Under the pieces are notes generated by a model. That model worked only from the letters and a program-made list of their open reading frames with translations. It searched no databases and was not told where the DNA came from. A stretch of DNA of 19,377 nucleotides from Kiloniellales bacterium (GTDB lineage Bacteria > Pseudomonadota > Alphaproteobacteria > Kiloniellales > JAKSDN01): contig JAKSDN010001181.1 in NCBI GenBank assembly GCA_022360075.1, positions 1 to 19,377 on the forward strand. The letters run 5' to 3'. The position numbers and the translations under genes are program-made. How positions within the stretch are numbered: position 1 is the stretch's first letter; each line of letters begins with the position of its first letter. Shown here piece by piece: positions 6,790-14,318 of the stretch.

Positions 6790-7278
6790 ATGCGGTGGAG
6801 AACGGCGAAAGCAGCGAGGTCGGGTCGCGTGTCGAAGATCACGGTGCAGGAAATCCGCGAGATCTGCGCCAAGCAGCTCCCCTTCGCCCTCGAACTGGGC
6901 ATGGCCGTCGAATCGCTGGACCACGGCGAGGTGACCGTACGCCTTCCCTACCGGGACGAGTTCGTACGGCCGGGCGGCACCGTTGCCGGGCCGATGCTCA
7001 TGACGCTTGCCGATTTCGCCATGTACGTCGCCGTGCTGAGCCGCATCGGGCGCCAGGAGATGGCGGTGACGTCGAACCTCAACTGCAACTTCCTGCGGCG
7101 GCCGAGGCCGGCCGACGTCGTGGCACACGCGCGCATCATCAAGCTCGGCAAGCGCCTGGCCTACGGCGAGGTCTCGATGTTCTCCGAGGGTGAGGAGGAC
7201 GGTGATCCGGTCGCCCATGCCACCGTCACCTACTCGGTGCCGCCCAGGGAGGCCGGCGAGAACGGCGATCGGCGCTGA
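6790..7278 (+). CDS. PaaI-type hotdog thioesterase
   Basis: A hotdog-fold acyl-CoA thioesterase of the PaaI/4HBT group, about 150-162 residues. The family core is visible: GEVTVRLPYRDEFVRPGGTVAG at about 46-67, then GPMLMTLADFAMYVAVLSRIG with the conserved Asp75 on the central helix, TSNLNCNFLRRP at 95-106 and the strand VVAHARIIKLGKRLAYGEV. Two starts are credible. ATG 6790 has AAGGGG eight to nine bases upstream. GTG 6829 has GAGGT upstream and begins MSKITVQEIREIC, closer to where homology starts; the 13 extra residues from 6790 are basic and may not be translated. The gene converges with the SDR gene with only ten bases between the stops. The substrate is unknown. Confidence 0.88.
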   Translation: MRWRTAKAARSGRVSKITVQEIREICAKQLPFALELGMAVESLDHGEVTVRLPYRDEFVRPGGTVAGPMLMTLADFAMYVAVLSRIGRQEMAVTSNLNCNFLRRPRPADVVAHARIIKLGKRLAYGEVSMFSEGEEDGDPVAHATVTYSVPPREAGENGDRR

Positions 7279-7288
7279 GTGACACCGC

Positions 7289-8050
7289 TCACTGCGCCGA
7301 GTAGCCGCCGTCGACGTGGAGCTCCGCGCCGGTCATATAGGAGGAGTCCTCGCTGGCCAGGAAGAGGATCGCGCGGGCGATCTCGTCGGGTTCGGCCAGG
7401 CGGCGCAGCGGCTGGCGTCCGGCCAGCTTCGCTTTCATGGCGTCAGAATCGCCGAGGCTTTCGGCGATGCCGTCGAGCATGGCGGTCTCGGTGAAGCCGG
7501 GATGGATCGAGTTGATCCGGATCCGGTAGCCGCGATCGGCGCAGTAGAGGGCGGCCGACTTCGTGAAGAGCCTGACGCCGCCCTTGGCGGCCGAGTAGGC
7601 GGCCAGCATCGGCGCGCCGATCACGCCGGCGATCGAGGAGACGTTGACGATGACGGCCTCGCCCGGCCTTTCGGGCGGCCGCTCCTTCATGGCGCCGATC
7701 GCTTGCCTGACTCCGAGAAAGACGCTGTCCAGGTTGACCGAGATCACGCGCCGCCAGTCCTCGAACGAGGTTTCCTCCAGGCCCTTGGTCAAGGCCACGC
7801 CTGCATTGTTCACCAGCACGTCGAGAGGCCCGAGGCCCCGGTGGAGCTCGGCCATCGCCTGGCGCCAGTCCGCCTCGCGGGTGACGTCGTGGCGCAGGTG
7901 CATGTCCGCTTGCACTCGGCCCAGGGCCTGCGTATCGATGTCGCTGGCGACGACCCGGGCGCCCTCTTGCCGAAACAGCGCTGCCGTTGCCCGCCCGATG
8001 CCGCCCGCAGCACCGGTGATGAGAGCGATCTTGCCGTCCAGGCGTGCCAT
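7289..8050 (-). CDS. SDR family oxidoreductase (classical short-chain dehydrogenase)
   Basis: A 253-residue classical SDR. The dinucleotide motif TGAAGGIG is at 12-19, Asp37 after the second strand (VVASDID) favours NAD over NADP, NNAG is at 81-84, and the catalytic residues are Ser139 (NVSSIAG), Tyr152 and Lys156 (YSAAK). The HPGF motif at 183-186 and the end SYMTGAELHVDGGYSAQ are normal. ATG 8050 is preceded by GAGGA at nine bases. The same frame stays open for almost 300 codons upstream, across the antisense of the next gene, but homology begins exactly at MARLDGKIALITG, so the short form is right. It oxidises a secondary alcohol or reduces a ketone; the substrate cannot be deduced. Confidence 0.92.
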   Translation of the reverse strand: MARLDGKIALITGAAGGIGRATAALFRQEGARVVASDIDTQALGRVQADMHLRHDVTREADWRQAMAELHRGLGPLDVLVNNAGVALTKGLEETSFEDWRRVISVNLDSVFLGVRQAIGAMKERPPERPGEAVIVNVSSIAGVIGAPMLAAYSAAKGGVRLFTKSAALYCADRGYRIRINSIHPGFTETAMLDGIAESLGDSDAMKAKLAGRQPLRRLAEPDEIARAILFLASEDSSYMTGAELHVDGGYSAQ

Positions 8051-8212
8051 CGGGGCTTGTCCTCTTAGGCCGCGCGGCGGCGCTTCGGACCGGGTCGGTC
8101 CGTTGGCGCTCGGGTCGAATAGGGTCTGGCCGATCCGCCGTGCCTTGCGCATTCTAAGGCGGCTTGGAACCCGATCAATCGCCTGGGGCACGGAAGAAGT
8201 ACGGGGCGCTGC

Positions 8213-8941
8213 ATGACCTTGGGTCTGTATGAAGAGCGCACGCGTCGGCGACGCGCCAGACGTTGGGCGACCTTGAAGTGGCTGATCGCCCTTGGTGCGA
8301 TCGGTGCGGCGGGGATCTTCGCCTACGAGTCCGGCTCCTCCCTCGCGCAGCGGCAGGTGACGGCGTTGTCGGGCCAGATTGCCGATCTGGAGAGCACGGT
8401 CCAGCAGCTCGAAGCCGAGAAGGGCGCGCTGGAAGCGGCGCGCCGAGAGACCGAGCAGCGGTTGGCGGCCGCAGAGGCACGCTATCAGGAAGACGTCCCG
8501 ACCGGCGCGCTTGCCGATCTTCTCACGCTGGTTCGCGGCAAGCTGGACGAGGGTGTCGAAGTCGCGCGCCTTGGATTTCTGATCGGGGCGGCGCAGAACC
8601 AGCGCGACTGCGACGAGGCTCCGGTGCAGAAGCGCTTCCTCGTCAAGACGCCGCTTTATGCCGGCGGCAACGATTCGGTTGGCTTCGCCGACGGTTTGAT
8701 CAGGGTTACGGGCGAAGGCGAGTCGGCGCTGACCAGCGACGGCAAGGCCGAGGCCTGGTTCGACGATGCGAAGCCGATCACGCTTCGTTTCATCGAGCTT
8801 GGCGGCAAAGAGACCGAGGCGGCGGGAGTCCTGCCCCTGTCGACGTCGATCGTCATCGGCGAGCGGGAGTATCGCTTCAGCGTTTCCGCCGGCGCGCGGG
8901 GTTTCGTGCAGGTGACCGGCGATAGCTGCCAATTTCCATAG
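8213..8941 (+). CDS. Membrane-anchored coiled-coil protein, unknown function
   Basis: I do not recognise this 242-residue protein. In order: a strongly basic cytoplasmic head (RTRRRRARRW at 9-18), one transmembrane helix at about 21-38, a heptad-like coiled coil at about 45-92 rich in Glu, Ala, Gln and Leu (SGQIADLESTVQQLEAEKGA), a short helical region to about 128, and a beta-rich C-terminal domain of about 110 residues. The latter contains the only two cysteines (C133 in RDCDE and C239 four residues from the end), which could form a disulfide in the periplasm. The layout suggests a bitopic envelope protein with its globular domain outside. It is divergent from the SDR gene across 162 bases and followed by rplM. 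The coding call rests on its protein-like composition and domain pattern. Confidence 0.75.
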   Translation: MTLGLYEERTRRRRARRWATLKWLIALGAIGAAGIFAYESGSSLAQRQVTALSGQIADLESTVQQLEAEKGALEAARRETEQRLAAAEARYQEDVPTGALADLLTLVRGKLDEGVEVARLGFLIGAAQNQRDCDEAPVQKRFLVKTPLYAGGNDSVGFADGLIRVTGEGESALTSDGKAEAWFDDAKPITLRFIELGGKETEAAGVLPLSTSIVIGEREYRFSVSAGARGFVQVTGDSCQFP

Positions 8942-9068
8942 AGCCCGCGCCGAGGCCCCGAAAAGGGTGGGAGAGCCCGGCCACAGAACCGGCTAGTCGA
9001 GCGACGAAGGATATGCGGTATCATAGTACCGTACAGCCAACCGCCTTGGGCAAAACGGCTTTTTCTGC

Positions 9069-9097
9069 TTGACCGCCCCTTTTTGAGGCACTAGAAG
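9069..9097 (+). promoter_or_regulatory. Candidate sigma70 promoter of rplM-rpsI
   Basis: TTGACC (9069-9074, five of six matches to TTGACA) is followed after exactly 17 bases by TAGAAG (9092-9097, four of six to TATAAT). The rplM start lies about 53 bases further on. The T-rich segment just upstream is unusual in this GC-rich sequence. A strong growth-linked promoter is expected here because the ribosomal operon has no other visible promoter. Confidence 0.5.
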
Positions 9098-9150
9098 CTC
9101 GCGCCACGGGCCCGATGGCCCCTCGAGTTCTCCAGCAAGCGGTTCGACCG

Positions 9151-9615
9151 ATGAAGACCTACTCAGCCAAACCGGCCGAGGTCGAAAAGAAGTGGGTGCT
9201 GATCGACGCCGAGGGCGTCGTGCTCGGACGGCTCGCCAGCCAGGTTGCCAAGATCCTGCGCGGCAAGCACAAGCCGACCTTCACCCCGCATATCGACTGC
9301 GGCGATAACGTGATCGTGGTCAATGCCGAAAAGGTTCACCTGACCGGCAACAAAAGGGCCGCCAAGACCTATTACCGGCATACCGGCTATCCGGGCGGCA
9401 TCAAGAGCACCACGGCCTCCGAGGTGCTCGACGGGCGCTTTCCCGAGCGGGTGATCGTCAAGGCGGTCGAGCGGATGGTGCCGCGTGGGCCGCTCGGCCG
9501 GCAGCAGATGAAGAACCTCCGGGTCTACGGCGGACCCGATCATCCGCACGAGGCCCAACAGCCCGAGGCGCTGGACATCGCCGCGATGAATCCCAAGAAC
9601 GCAAAGAGGGGCTGA
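9151..9615 (+). CDS. rplM: 50S ribosomal protein L13
   Basis: Large-subunit protein that binds 23S rRNA early in assembly. The 154-residue product begins [20 protein letters not shown], the normal start of alphaproteobacterial L13; an in-frame ATG at 9115 would add twelve residues not found in the family. Landmarks are [51 protein letters not shown] and the [20 protein letters not shown] region. The tail is slightly longer than the 142-residue E. coli protein, as usual in this class. The Shine-Dalgarno is weak. It forms an operon with rpsI, five bases downstream. Confidence 0.98.
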   Translation: MKTYSAKPAEVEKKWVLIDAEGVVLGRLASQVAKILRGKHKPTFTPHIDCGDNVIVVNAEKVHLTGNKRAAKTYYRHTGYPGGIKSTTASEVLDGRFPERVIVKAVERMVPRGPLGRQQMKNLRVYGGPDHPHEAQQPEALDIAAMNPKNAKRG

Positions 9616-9620
9616 GCAGC

Positions 9621-10115
9621 ATGGCCCAAGAGGAAACCCAGACACTCTCCGATCTGAGTCAGCTTGGCGAGGCCGCGGGCATCGTCCCTGACGCGGCGCC
9701 CGAGAGCAACGAGCCGAAGATCGATGCCCAGGGACGCTCCTATGCGACCGGCAAGCGCAAGGACGCGGTCGCCCGCGTCTGGATCAAGCCCGGCTCGGGG
9801 CGCATGAGCGTCAATGGCCGCGATATCGAGACCTATTTCGCCCGGCCGGTCCTGCGCATGGTGATCAACCAGCCTTTCGAGGCGGTCAACCGCAAGGACC
9901 AGTACGACGTGATTTGCACGGTCAAGGGCGGCGGCCTGTCCGGTCAGGCCGGCGCCGTGCGCCACGGCATCTCCAAGGCGCTGACCTACTTCGAGCCGAC
10001 CCTGCGGCCGGTTCTGAAGAAGGGCGGTTTCCTGACCCGCGATGCGCGCGTCGTGGAGCGCAAGAAGTATGGCAAGCGCAAGGCGCGCCGCAGCTTCCAG
10101 TTCTCCAAGCGTTAA
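9621..10115 (+). CDS. rpsI: 30S ribosomal protein S9
   Basis: Small-subunit protein whose C-terminal tail reaches the P-site tRNA. It has 164 residues; the conserved part starts at about residue 40 ([20 protein letters not shown]) and ends with the diagnostic basic tail [17 protein letters not shown]. The first 38 residues are an acidic, probably disordered extension ([20 protein letters not shown]...), common in alphaproteobacteria and absent in E. coli. The start follows the rplM stop by five bases, with GAGGGG in the rplM end acting as Shine-Dalgarno. A strong hairpin terminator follows at 10148. Confidence 0.98.
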   Translation: MAQEETQTLSDLSQLGEAAGIVPDAAPESNEPKIDAQGRSYATGKRKDAVARVWIKPGSGRMSVNGRDIETYFARPVLRMVINQPFEAVNRKDQYDVICTVKGGGLSGQAGAVRHGISKALTYFEPTLRPVLKKGGFLTRDARVVERKKYGKRKARRSFQFSKR

Positions 10116-10147
10116 GGGCCGAGCCTGGCACACTGGCGTCGGCTGGG

Positions 10148-10176
10148 AACGGGCCGCCCCACAAGGGCGGCCCGTT
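10148..10176 (+). terminator. Intrinsic terminator of rplM-rpsI
   Basis: A perfect twelve-base-pair stem (left arm AACGGGCCGCCC, right arm GGGCGGCCCGTT) encloses the five-base loop CACAA, 32 bases after the rpsI stop codon. Only TT followed by C and T comes after the GC core, so the U-tract is short, but the stem is very stable. It marks the end of the ribosomal operon. Confidence 0.75.
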
Positions 10177-10313
10177 CTGCGCTGGAGGCGCTTGATTCTC
10201 CGACCGGGCAACGTGTGGCGCGGTCGGGTGTACAATCGCCTTGCTGTAACGGGCGATCAGGATCTCGAGGTTAGGATGCGTGGGGCGTCCTTGGCGAAAA
10301 GAGGGCTCACGAC

Positions 10314-10868
10314 ATGACGGGACTCATCCGACCGTTCGGCGGCTCGACGCCGCGTGTACACCAGGAGGCCTTCATCGCCGAGACCGCGGCGGTGATCGGC
10401 GACGTCGAGATCGGCGCCGGCTCTTCGATCTGGTACGGCTGCGTGCTGCGTGGCGACATCAACAAGATCAGGATCGGGCGCAACACGAACATCCAGGACG
10501 GCACGGTCGTCCACGTCAATCACGACCGCGATGGCGACGGCGGCATGCCGACCCTCATTGGCGACAACGTGGTGATCGGTCACATGGCGCTGATCCATGC
10601 CTGCACGCTCGAGGATGGCGCGTTCGTCGGCATGGGGGCGATTGTCATGGACCAGGCAGTCGTCGAGGCCGGTGCCATGGTCGCGGCAGGAGCGCTCGTG
10701 ACACCGCGCAAGGTGGTCAAGGCCGGCCAGCTTTGGGCCGGCAAGCCGGCGCGTTTCCTGCGCGACCTGAAGGAGGCGGAGCAGGCCGAGGGCCCTTACA
10801 TCGCGTCACATTACGCCAAGCTGGCAAAGGCCTATCTCGACCAGTCGGAAAAGGAGGCTGCGACATGA
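10314..10868 (+). CDS. Gamma-class carbonic anhydrase family protein
   Basis: A 184-residue left-handed beta-helix protein that should form trimers with metal sites between subunits. Hexapeptide repeats run from about residue 27 to 140 (VIGDVEIGAGSSIWYGCVLRG is the typical opening). The three metal-binding histidines are visible: H67 in TVVHVNH, H90 in VIGHMALIH and H95. Length and motifs match the YrdA/CaiE-like branch; many of its members show little CO2 hydration activity, so the reaction is uncertain. AGAGGG lies about nine bases before the ATG. Its last codons hold a perfect Shine-Dalgarno (AAGGAGG) for the next small gene, which starts on an ATGA overlapping this stop codon, so both genes share one transcript. 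Confidence 0.93.
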   Translation: MTGLIRPFGGSTPRVHQEAFIAETAAVIGDVEIGAGSSIWYGCVLRGDINKIRIGRNTNIQDGTVVHVNHDRDGDGGMPTLIGDNVVIGHMALIHACTLEDGAFVGMGAIVMDQAVVEAGAMVAAGALVTPRKVVKAGQLWAGKPARFLRDLKEAEQAEGPYIASHYAKLAKAYLDQSEKEAAT

Positions 10869-11194
10869 CGACAGTGAAACGTCGCAAGGCGGCGCGACGA
10901 AGGCGAGGTCAGCCTCGCAATCCCTTCGCCGTGCTCGCCCGGCGCCGGGGGCAGGGAATACAGGCCTCGGCCAAGACCTACCGGCGGCGCCCGAAGCACA
11001 GAAAGCCCTCGTCCGATGACGGGGGCTTTTCGCTGGGCGGTGCTTTCCGCCTTGGGCAGGTGGCCCGGTTTGGCGGTCTTGCCGCGGCTGTCAGCGATTC
11101 TGCCGGCCCTCGTCAAGGCGCACGAGAAAGGCCGCGATGGCCTGGCTTCCTTTCGGATTTAGGTGGCCATCGTAGTTGTAGTAGTAGCTCTTGA
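10865..11194 (+). CDS. ArfA-like small basic protein encoded by a predicted non-stop mRNA
   Basis: The ATG overlaps the carbonic anhydrase stop (ATGA) and has a perfect Shine-Dalgarno, AAGGAGG, seven bases upstream, so a real gene starts here. The product is extremely basic (MTTVKRRKAARRRRGQPRN...). It contains a short hydrophobic stretch NPFAVLA at 19-25 and then TYRRRPKHRK at 38-47. The motif Y-x-R-[RK]-x-K-H is shared with the end of the conserved part of ArfA (alternative ribosome-rescue factor A; YMRKGKH in E. coli). Right after it, within codons 46-56, lies an intrinsic terminator, and no stop codon occurs before it. Most transcripts should therefore end near codon 55 without a stop. 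The formal stop at 11192-11194 is reached only by reading antisense through the end of the neighbouring gene. Known for E. coli arfA: such non-stop messages are tagged by tmRNA, and the factor accumulates only when trans-translation fails. Gene existence is well supported; the ArfA assignment rests on a short motif and the architecture. Confidence 0.65.
   Translation: MTTVKRRKAARRRRGQPRNPFAVLARRRGQGIQASAKTYRRRPKHRKPSSDDGGFSLGGAFRLGQVARFGGLAAAVSDSAGPRQGARERPRWPGFLSDLGGHRSCSSSS
11002..11030. terminator. Intrinsic terminator inside the small ORF, probably bidirectional
   Basis: AAAGCCCTCGTC (11002-11013) pairs with GACGGGGGCTTT (11018-11029) around the four-base loop CGAT: eleven Watson-Crick pairs and one G-T wobble. 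It is followed by T at 11030, so the plus transcript ends in UUUU. On the opposite strand the hairpin is followed by TTTC and lies 61 bases after the stop of the SGNH-like gene, so it can end both convergent transcripts. It lies wholly within codons 46-56 of the small ORF. Confidence 0.8.
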
Positions 11195-12140
11195 CGTTGT
11201 CGGCAAAAGCCGGACGTGTGCTGACGATGTCGCGTTCGAAGGCGGCACTCATCATCTCCGTCGTGTTCTCGTCGGTGCCGTTGATGATGTCCTGCATCGG
11301 ATGGATGAGGTAAATGCGGTAGTCGAACCCGTATTGTCGGCTCATGGCCTCCAGCTCGTTCAAATGTCCTGCCGTGATGCCCAAGGCGCGATCGAGCTTT
11401 CGCCGTTCCGGTTCGGGAGACAGGACCGCGCGGATTTGCGGACCAAGCTTGTAGTAAAGCACGCGGGCCAAATTCGAGTAGCGCAGGGAGCCGCGCCCGA
11501 CGTCGATGAGGCTGAACCTGGCATCGTTGTTGGTGTCCGGCTTCGAGTCCGCGCCGCGCCTTGTCTCGGCTACTTTGTAGGCGACCTTCACGGTCTCCCC
11601 GGCGTCCGCCATCCGGCCATCCAGCGGATCATGCTCCTGCTCGGCGGAATTCAGGTTGTCGAGGAGATCGTTGCCAGCTCCCAAGTAGTCGACCATGACC
11701 AGCATGAAGAGCTTCACCTCTTGAGGCCGCCACCCTTCTTCGAGAAATCGGCGCAAGCGTCGCACCTGTAAGCCGGTGCCGCTGTTCGGGACCCCGAGGT
11801 TCGCGCAGCGCGACTCGACCGCACGGCAGTAGAGGTAGGGAAAACTCTCATCGTCGTTGAGGCCGATTCCGTAAGTGAAAGAGTCACCGATGAAAACGAT
11901 CTGCGGGTCCGCCACGGCCGGTGCGCGGTAACCCTGCGCTGTCTCGACATAGCGCTTGTCGTACTCGTTGGAGAGCGCATGCAGGATCCGGCCCCCGTTC
12001 TCCAAGGCCGTGATCTGAACGATTTGACTGCCCGCCGAAAGCGGCAGCACGATGCGGCTGAGCCCTTCGGCAATGCCGAGCGAAAGGCACGTCGCAATCA
12101 CCGAGAGCAGCAGATTGGCGCCTACTCGTCTAAGGCTCAT
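11091..12140 (-). CDS. SGNH/GDSL-hydrolase-like membrane-anchored protein
   Basis: A 349-residue protein with a hydrophobic N-terminal helix at about 8-26 (NLLLSVIATCLSLGIAEGL), probably an uncleaved anchor, and an SGNH-hydrolase fold outside. Catalytic blocks: block I FIGDSFTYGIG with Ser87, block II glycine in NLGVPNSGTG, an Asn in GAGND near 157, and a C-terminal Asp-His pair in YNYDGHLNPKGS (D324, H326). Such proteins add or remove O-acetyl groups on extracellular sugars or act as lipases; the substrate is unknown. Base use is less GC-rich than the neighbours and the spacer upstream is AT-rich. It lies downstream of phaC on the same strand after 162 bases, so it may have its own promoter. 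The Shine-Dalgarno is weak. Confidence 0.8.
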   Translation of the reverse strand: MSLRRVGANLLLSVIATCLSLGIAEGLSRIVLPLSAGSQIVQITALENGGRILHALSNEYDKRYVETAQGYRAPAVADPQIVFIGDSFTYGIGLNDDESFPYLYCRAVESRCANLGVPNSGTGLQVRRLRRFLEEGWRPQEVKLFMLVMVDYLGAGNDLLDNLNSAEQEHDPLDGRMADAGETVKVAYKVAETRRGADSKPDTNNDARFSLIDVGRGSLRYSNLARVLYYKLGPQIRAVLSPEPERRKLDRALGITAGHLNELEAMSRQYGFDYRIYLIHPMQDIINGTDENTTEMMSAAFERDIVSTRPAFADNVKSYYYNYDGHLNPKGSQAIAAFLVRLDEGRQNR

Positions 12141-12302
12141 GGCTGCTCGCGTTGGCCATGGGTCTCGTCCGGTTGTTCCCAGGAGCCGCAGGTGACTTCG
12201 TCGGAAGAAGGCTAAAGCCGGTGATTCCTAATGAGATGAGACTTTAAGATACCGGCGCAAGTATTTGAATAATTTTCTCTATTGCCTTGGGCCGTCGCGA
12301 CC

Positions 12303-14102
12303 TTAGCCGGTGGCCTTCACCTTGACATAGCTGCCCGGCGCCTCTTCGAGGACTTTCAGCTTGCCGTCGCCGGGGCTGCGCGCCGCGACCTTCGCCCCGC
12401 TTTTCTTGCCGATCCACTTGAGCCACTCGGGCCACCAGGACCCCGGGTGCTCGGTCGCGCTCTTGAACCAGGCGTCCGGATCCTTGGGATTGCGGGTATT
12501 CGTCCAGTGCGAGTACTTACCGCCGGCCGGCGGATTGACGACACCGGCGATGTGGCCGGAGGCGGCGAGCACGAACTTGACCGGCCCGGAAAAGAGCTGG
12601 GTCGCCGCATAGGTCGCCTTCCAGGGCGCGATGTGGTCTTCGCGCGTCGACAGCATGAAGGTGGGCGTCTTGACCGTCGTCAGGTCGATCGGCACGCCGC
12701 CGAGCGTGATGGCGCCCGGCCTCACCAACTGGTTCTCCTGATACATCTTGCGCAGATAGAAGGAGTGCATGACCGCGGGCATGCGCGTCGAATCGGCGTT
12801 CCAGTAGAGCAGATCGAAAGGGAAGGGGTCCTTGCCGAGGAGGTAGTTGTTGACCACGAAGGACCAGATCAAGTCGTTGGCGCGCAACATGTTAAAGGTC
12901 GTCGCCATGTGTTTGCCTTCGAGGTAGCCGCGCTCGCCCATCTGCTCTTCGAGCCCGGTGAGCTGCTCCTCGTCGATGAAGACCCCGAGCTCGCCGGGCT
13001 CGGCGAAATCGGTCATCGTGGTGAAGAAGGTGGCGTTCTTGACCCTGTCGTCGCCCTTGGCCGCCATGTAGGCCAGCGTGCAGGCCAGCAGCGTGCCGCC
13101 GAGGCAGTATCCGATGACGCTCGCGTCCTTCTCCCCGGTCGCCTTCTCGATCGCGTCGAGGGCGGCCAGCGGGCCCTCGAGCATGTAGTCCTCGAAGCTC
13201 TTGTTGGCGAGCTTCTCGTCGGGGTTGACCCAGGAGACGACGAAGACCGTCAGGCCCTGGTCGACCGCCCATTTGACGAAGGAGTTCTTCGCGCGCAGAT
13301 CGAGGATGTAGAACTTGTTGATCCACGGCGGGATGATCAGCAGCGGCCGCTTGTAGACTTGCTCGGTGGTCGGCTCGTACTGGATGAGCTGCATCAGGTC
13401 AGTCTGGAAGACCACCTTGCCCGGCGTGACCGCGATGTTCTTGCCGACCTCGAAGGCCTCGTAGTCGGTCATCTTGATATCGAGCTTGCCCTTGCCGCGT
13501 TCGAGGTCGTCGAGCAGGTTGCTCAAGCCCTTAACCAGATTGTCTCCACCGGATTCCAAAGTGGTGCGCAGCACCTCCGGGTTCGTCATGATGAAGTTCG
13601 ACGGGGCCATCGCGTCGACGAACTGCCGGGTGTAGAAGTCGACCTTCTTGGCCGTCTTGTCGTCCATGCCATCGACCTCTCGCACGGTCGACTGCAGCCA
13701 GCGCGCGGAAAGCAGATAGGACTGCTTGATGAAGTCGAAGAGCTGGTTTTCGTCCCAGGCCGGATCGTTGAACCGCCGGTCGCCGCGCTCGGGAACCACG
13801 GCGGGCTCGGCGGACTCGCCCATCAGCCGGCGCGTGGTCGATTGCCAGAGGTTCATGTAGTCCTGCCAGAGGTTCATTTGCGCCTGAACCAGCTTCGCAG
13901 GGTCTGCCATCATGCGCGCCGTCATCTCGAAGAAGGCGCCACCGATGTTGAGCGGGTCGAGTTTCGCCGAGGCGTTGTTGGCCGCTTGACGGTCGAGCCA
14001 GTCAGAGACGATCCGGTGGCTCTTCTCGGCGATATCGGTCATCGTCTTCGACCATTCGACCGGATTGGGCAGCGTCGTCTCTTGCTGCGGTTGCTCAGAC
14101 AT
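12303..14102 (-). CDS. phaC: Class I poly(3-hydroxyalkanoate) synthase
   Basis: Polymerises (R)-3-hydroxyacyl-CoA into storage granules in the cytoplasm. The 599 residues match class I (single-subunit) synthases. The lipase-like box is GYCLGG with nucleophile Cys333; the other catalytic residues are Asp489 (TREDHIAPW) and His517 (SGHIAG). The 28-residue gap between Asp and His equals that of the Cupriavidus enzyme. PLLIIPPWINKFYILDL at about 253-269 and FVVSWVNPD at about 287-295 are further signatures. The N-terminal region contains the conserved NPVEWSKT and YMNLWQ helices. AGGGA lies about seven bases before the ATG. No phaA, phaB, phasin or phaR gene is nearby. The gene is divergent from the OmpA-like lipoprotein gene across 216 bases in which I see no clear promoter. 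Confidence 0.97.
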   Translation of the reverse strand: MSEQPQQETTLPNPVEWSKTMTDIAEKSHRIVSDWLDRQAANNASAKLDPLNIGGAFFEMTARMMADPAKLVQAQMNLWQDYMNLWQSTTRRLMGESAEPAVVPERGDRRFNDPAWDENQLFDFIKQSYLLSARWLQSTVREVDGMDDKTAKKVDFYTRQFVDAMAPSNFIMTNPEVLRTTLESGGDNLVKGLSNLLDDLERGKGKLDIKMTDYEAFEVGKNIAVTPGKVVFQTDLMQLIQYEPTTEQVYKRPLLIIPPWINKFYILDLRAKNSFVKWAVDQGLTVFVVSWVNPDEKLANKSFEDYMLEGPLAALDAIEKATGEKDASVIGYCLGGTLLACTLAYMAAKGDDRVKNATFFTTMTDFAEPGELGVFIDEEQLTGLEEQMGERGYLEGKHMATTFNMLRANDLIWSFVVNNYLLGKDPFPFDLLYWNADSTRMPAVMHSFYLRKMYQENQLVRPGAITLGGVPIDLTTVKTPTFMLSTREDHIAPWKATYAATQLFSGPVKFVLAASGHIAGVVNPPAGGKYSHWTNTRNPKDPDAWFKSATEHPGSWWPEWLKWIGKKSGAKVAARSPGDGKLKVLEEAPGSYVKVKATG

Positions 14103-14290
14103 ACGGCGTTCCCTATGATTCTTCCGAGTCGCGACCCAAACCGGCAGAAGTTAAAAGGACTTGTCGGGACGTACCCGGGTTGTCATTCTGCGGATCGCTG
14201 AGCGACCTGGGCCGTTGGGGGGCTCTGAATAGCGGATGTGGGGGGATTTGCCCAGCCCCAAGGGGTGTCGCGTGAGTCGTGATCTGAGTG

Positions 14291-14318
14291 TGGATCGAAG
14301 GACGGGGAGTTCGATCCA
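14291..14318 (+). promoter_or_regulatory. Hairpin carrying the Shine-Dalgarno of the OmpA-like gene in its loop
   Basis: TGGATCGAA (14291-14299) and TTCGATCCA (14310-14318) are perfect inverted repeats of nine bases. The ten-base loop GGACGGGGAG contains the Shine-Dalgarno GGGGAG, and the right arm touches the ATG at 14319. In mRNA this would present the ribosome-binding site in a hairpin loop directly before the start codon. It could be a translational control element, or the palindrome could act at the DNA level. Confidence 0.5.

Noticed and set aside
8051..8932. Upstream extension of the SDR gene in the same frame (would give 547 residues)
   Set aside because: SDR homology begins exactly at ATG 8050 with its own Shine-Dalgarno; the extension is antisense to the coiled-coil protein gene and has no domain.
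9115..9150. Longer rplM start at ATG 9115
   Set aside because: L13 homologues in this class begin with the sequence at ATG 9151; the twelve extra residues are not family-like.
12282..14201. A 639-codon open frame on the plus strand opposite phaC
   Set aside because: Shadow of GC-rich codon bias. The translation is rich in Arg, Gly, Val and Leu without any domain, while the minus strand encodes a full PHA synthase with catalytic triad.
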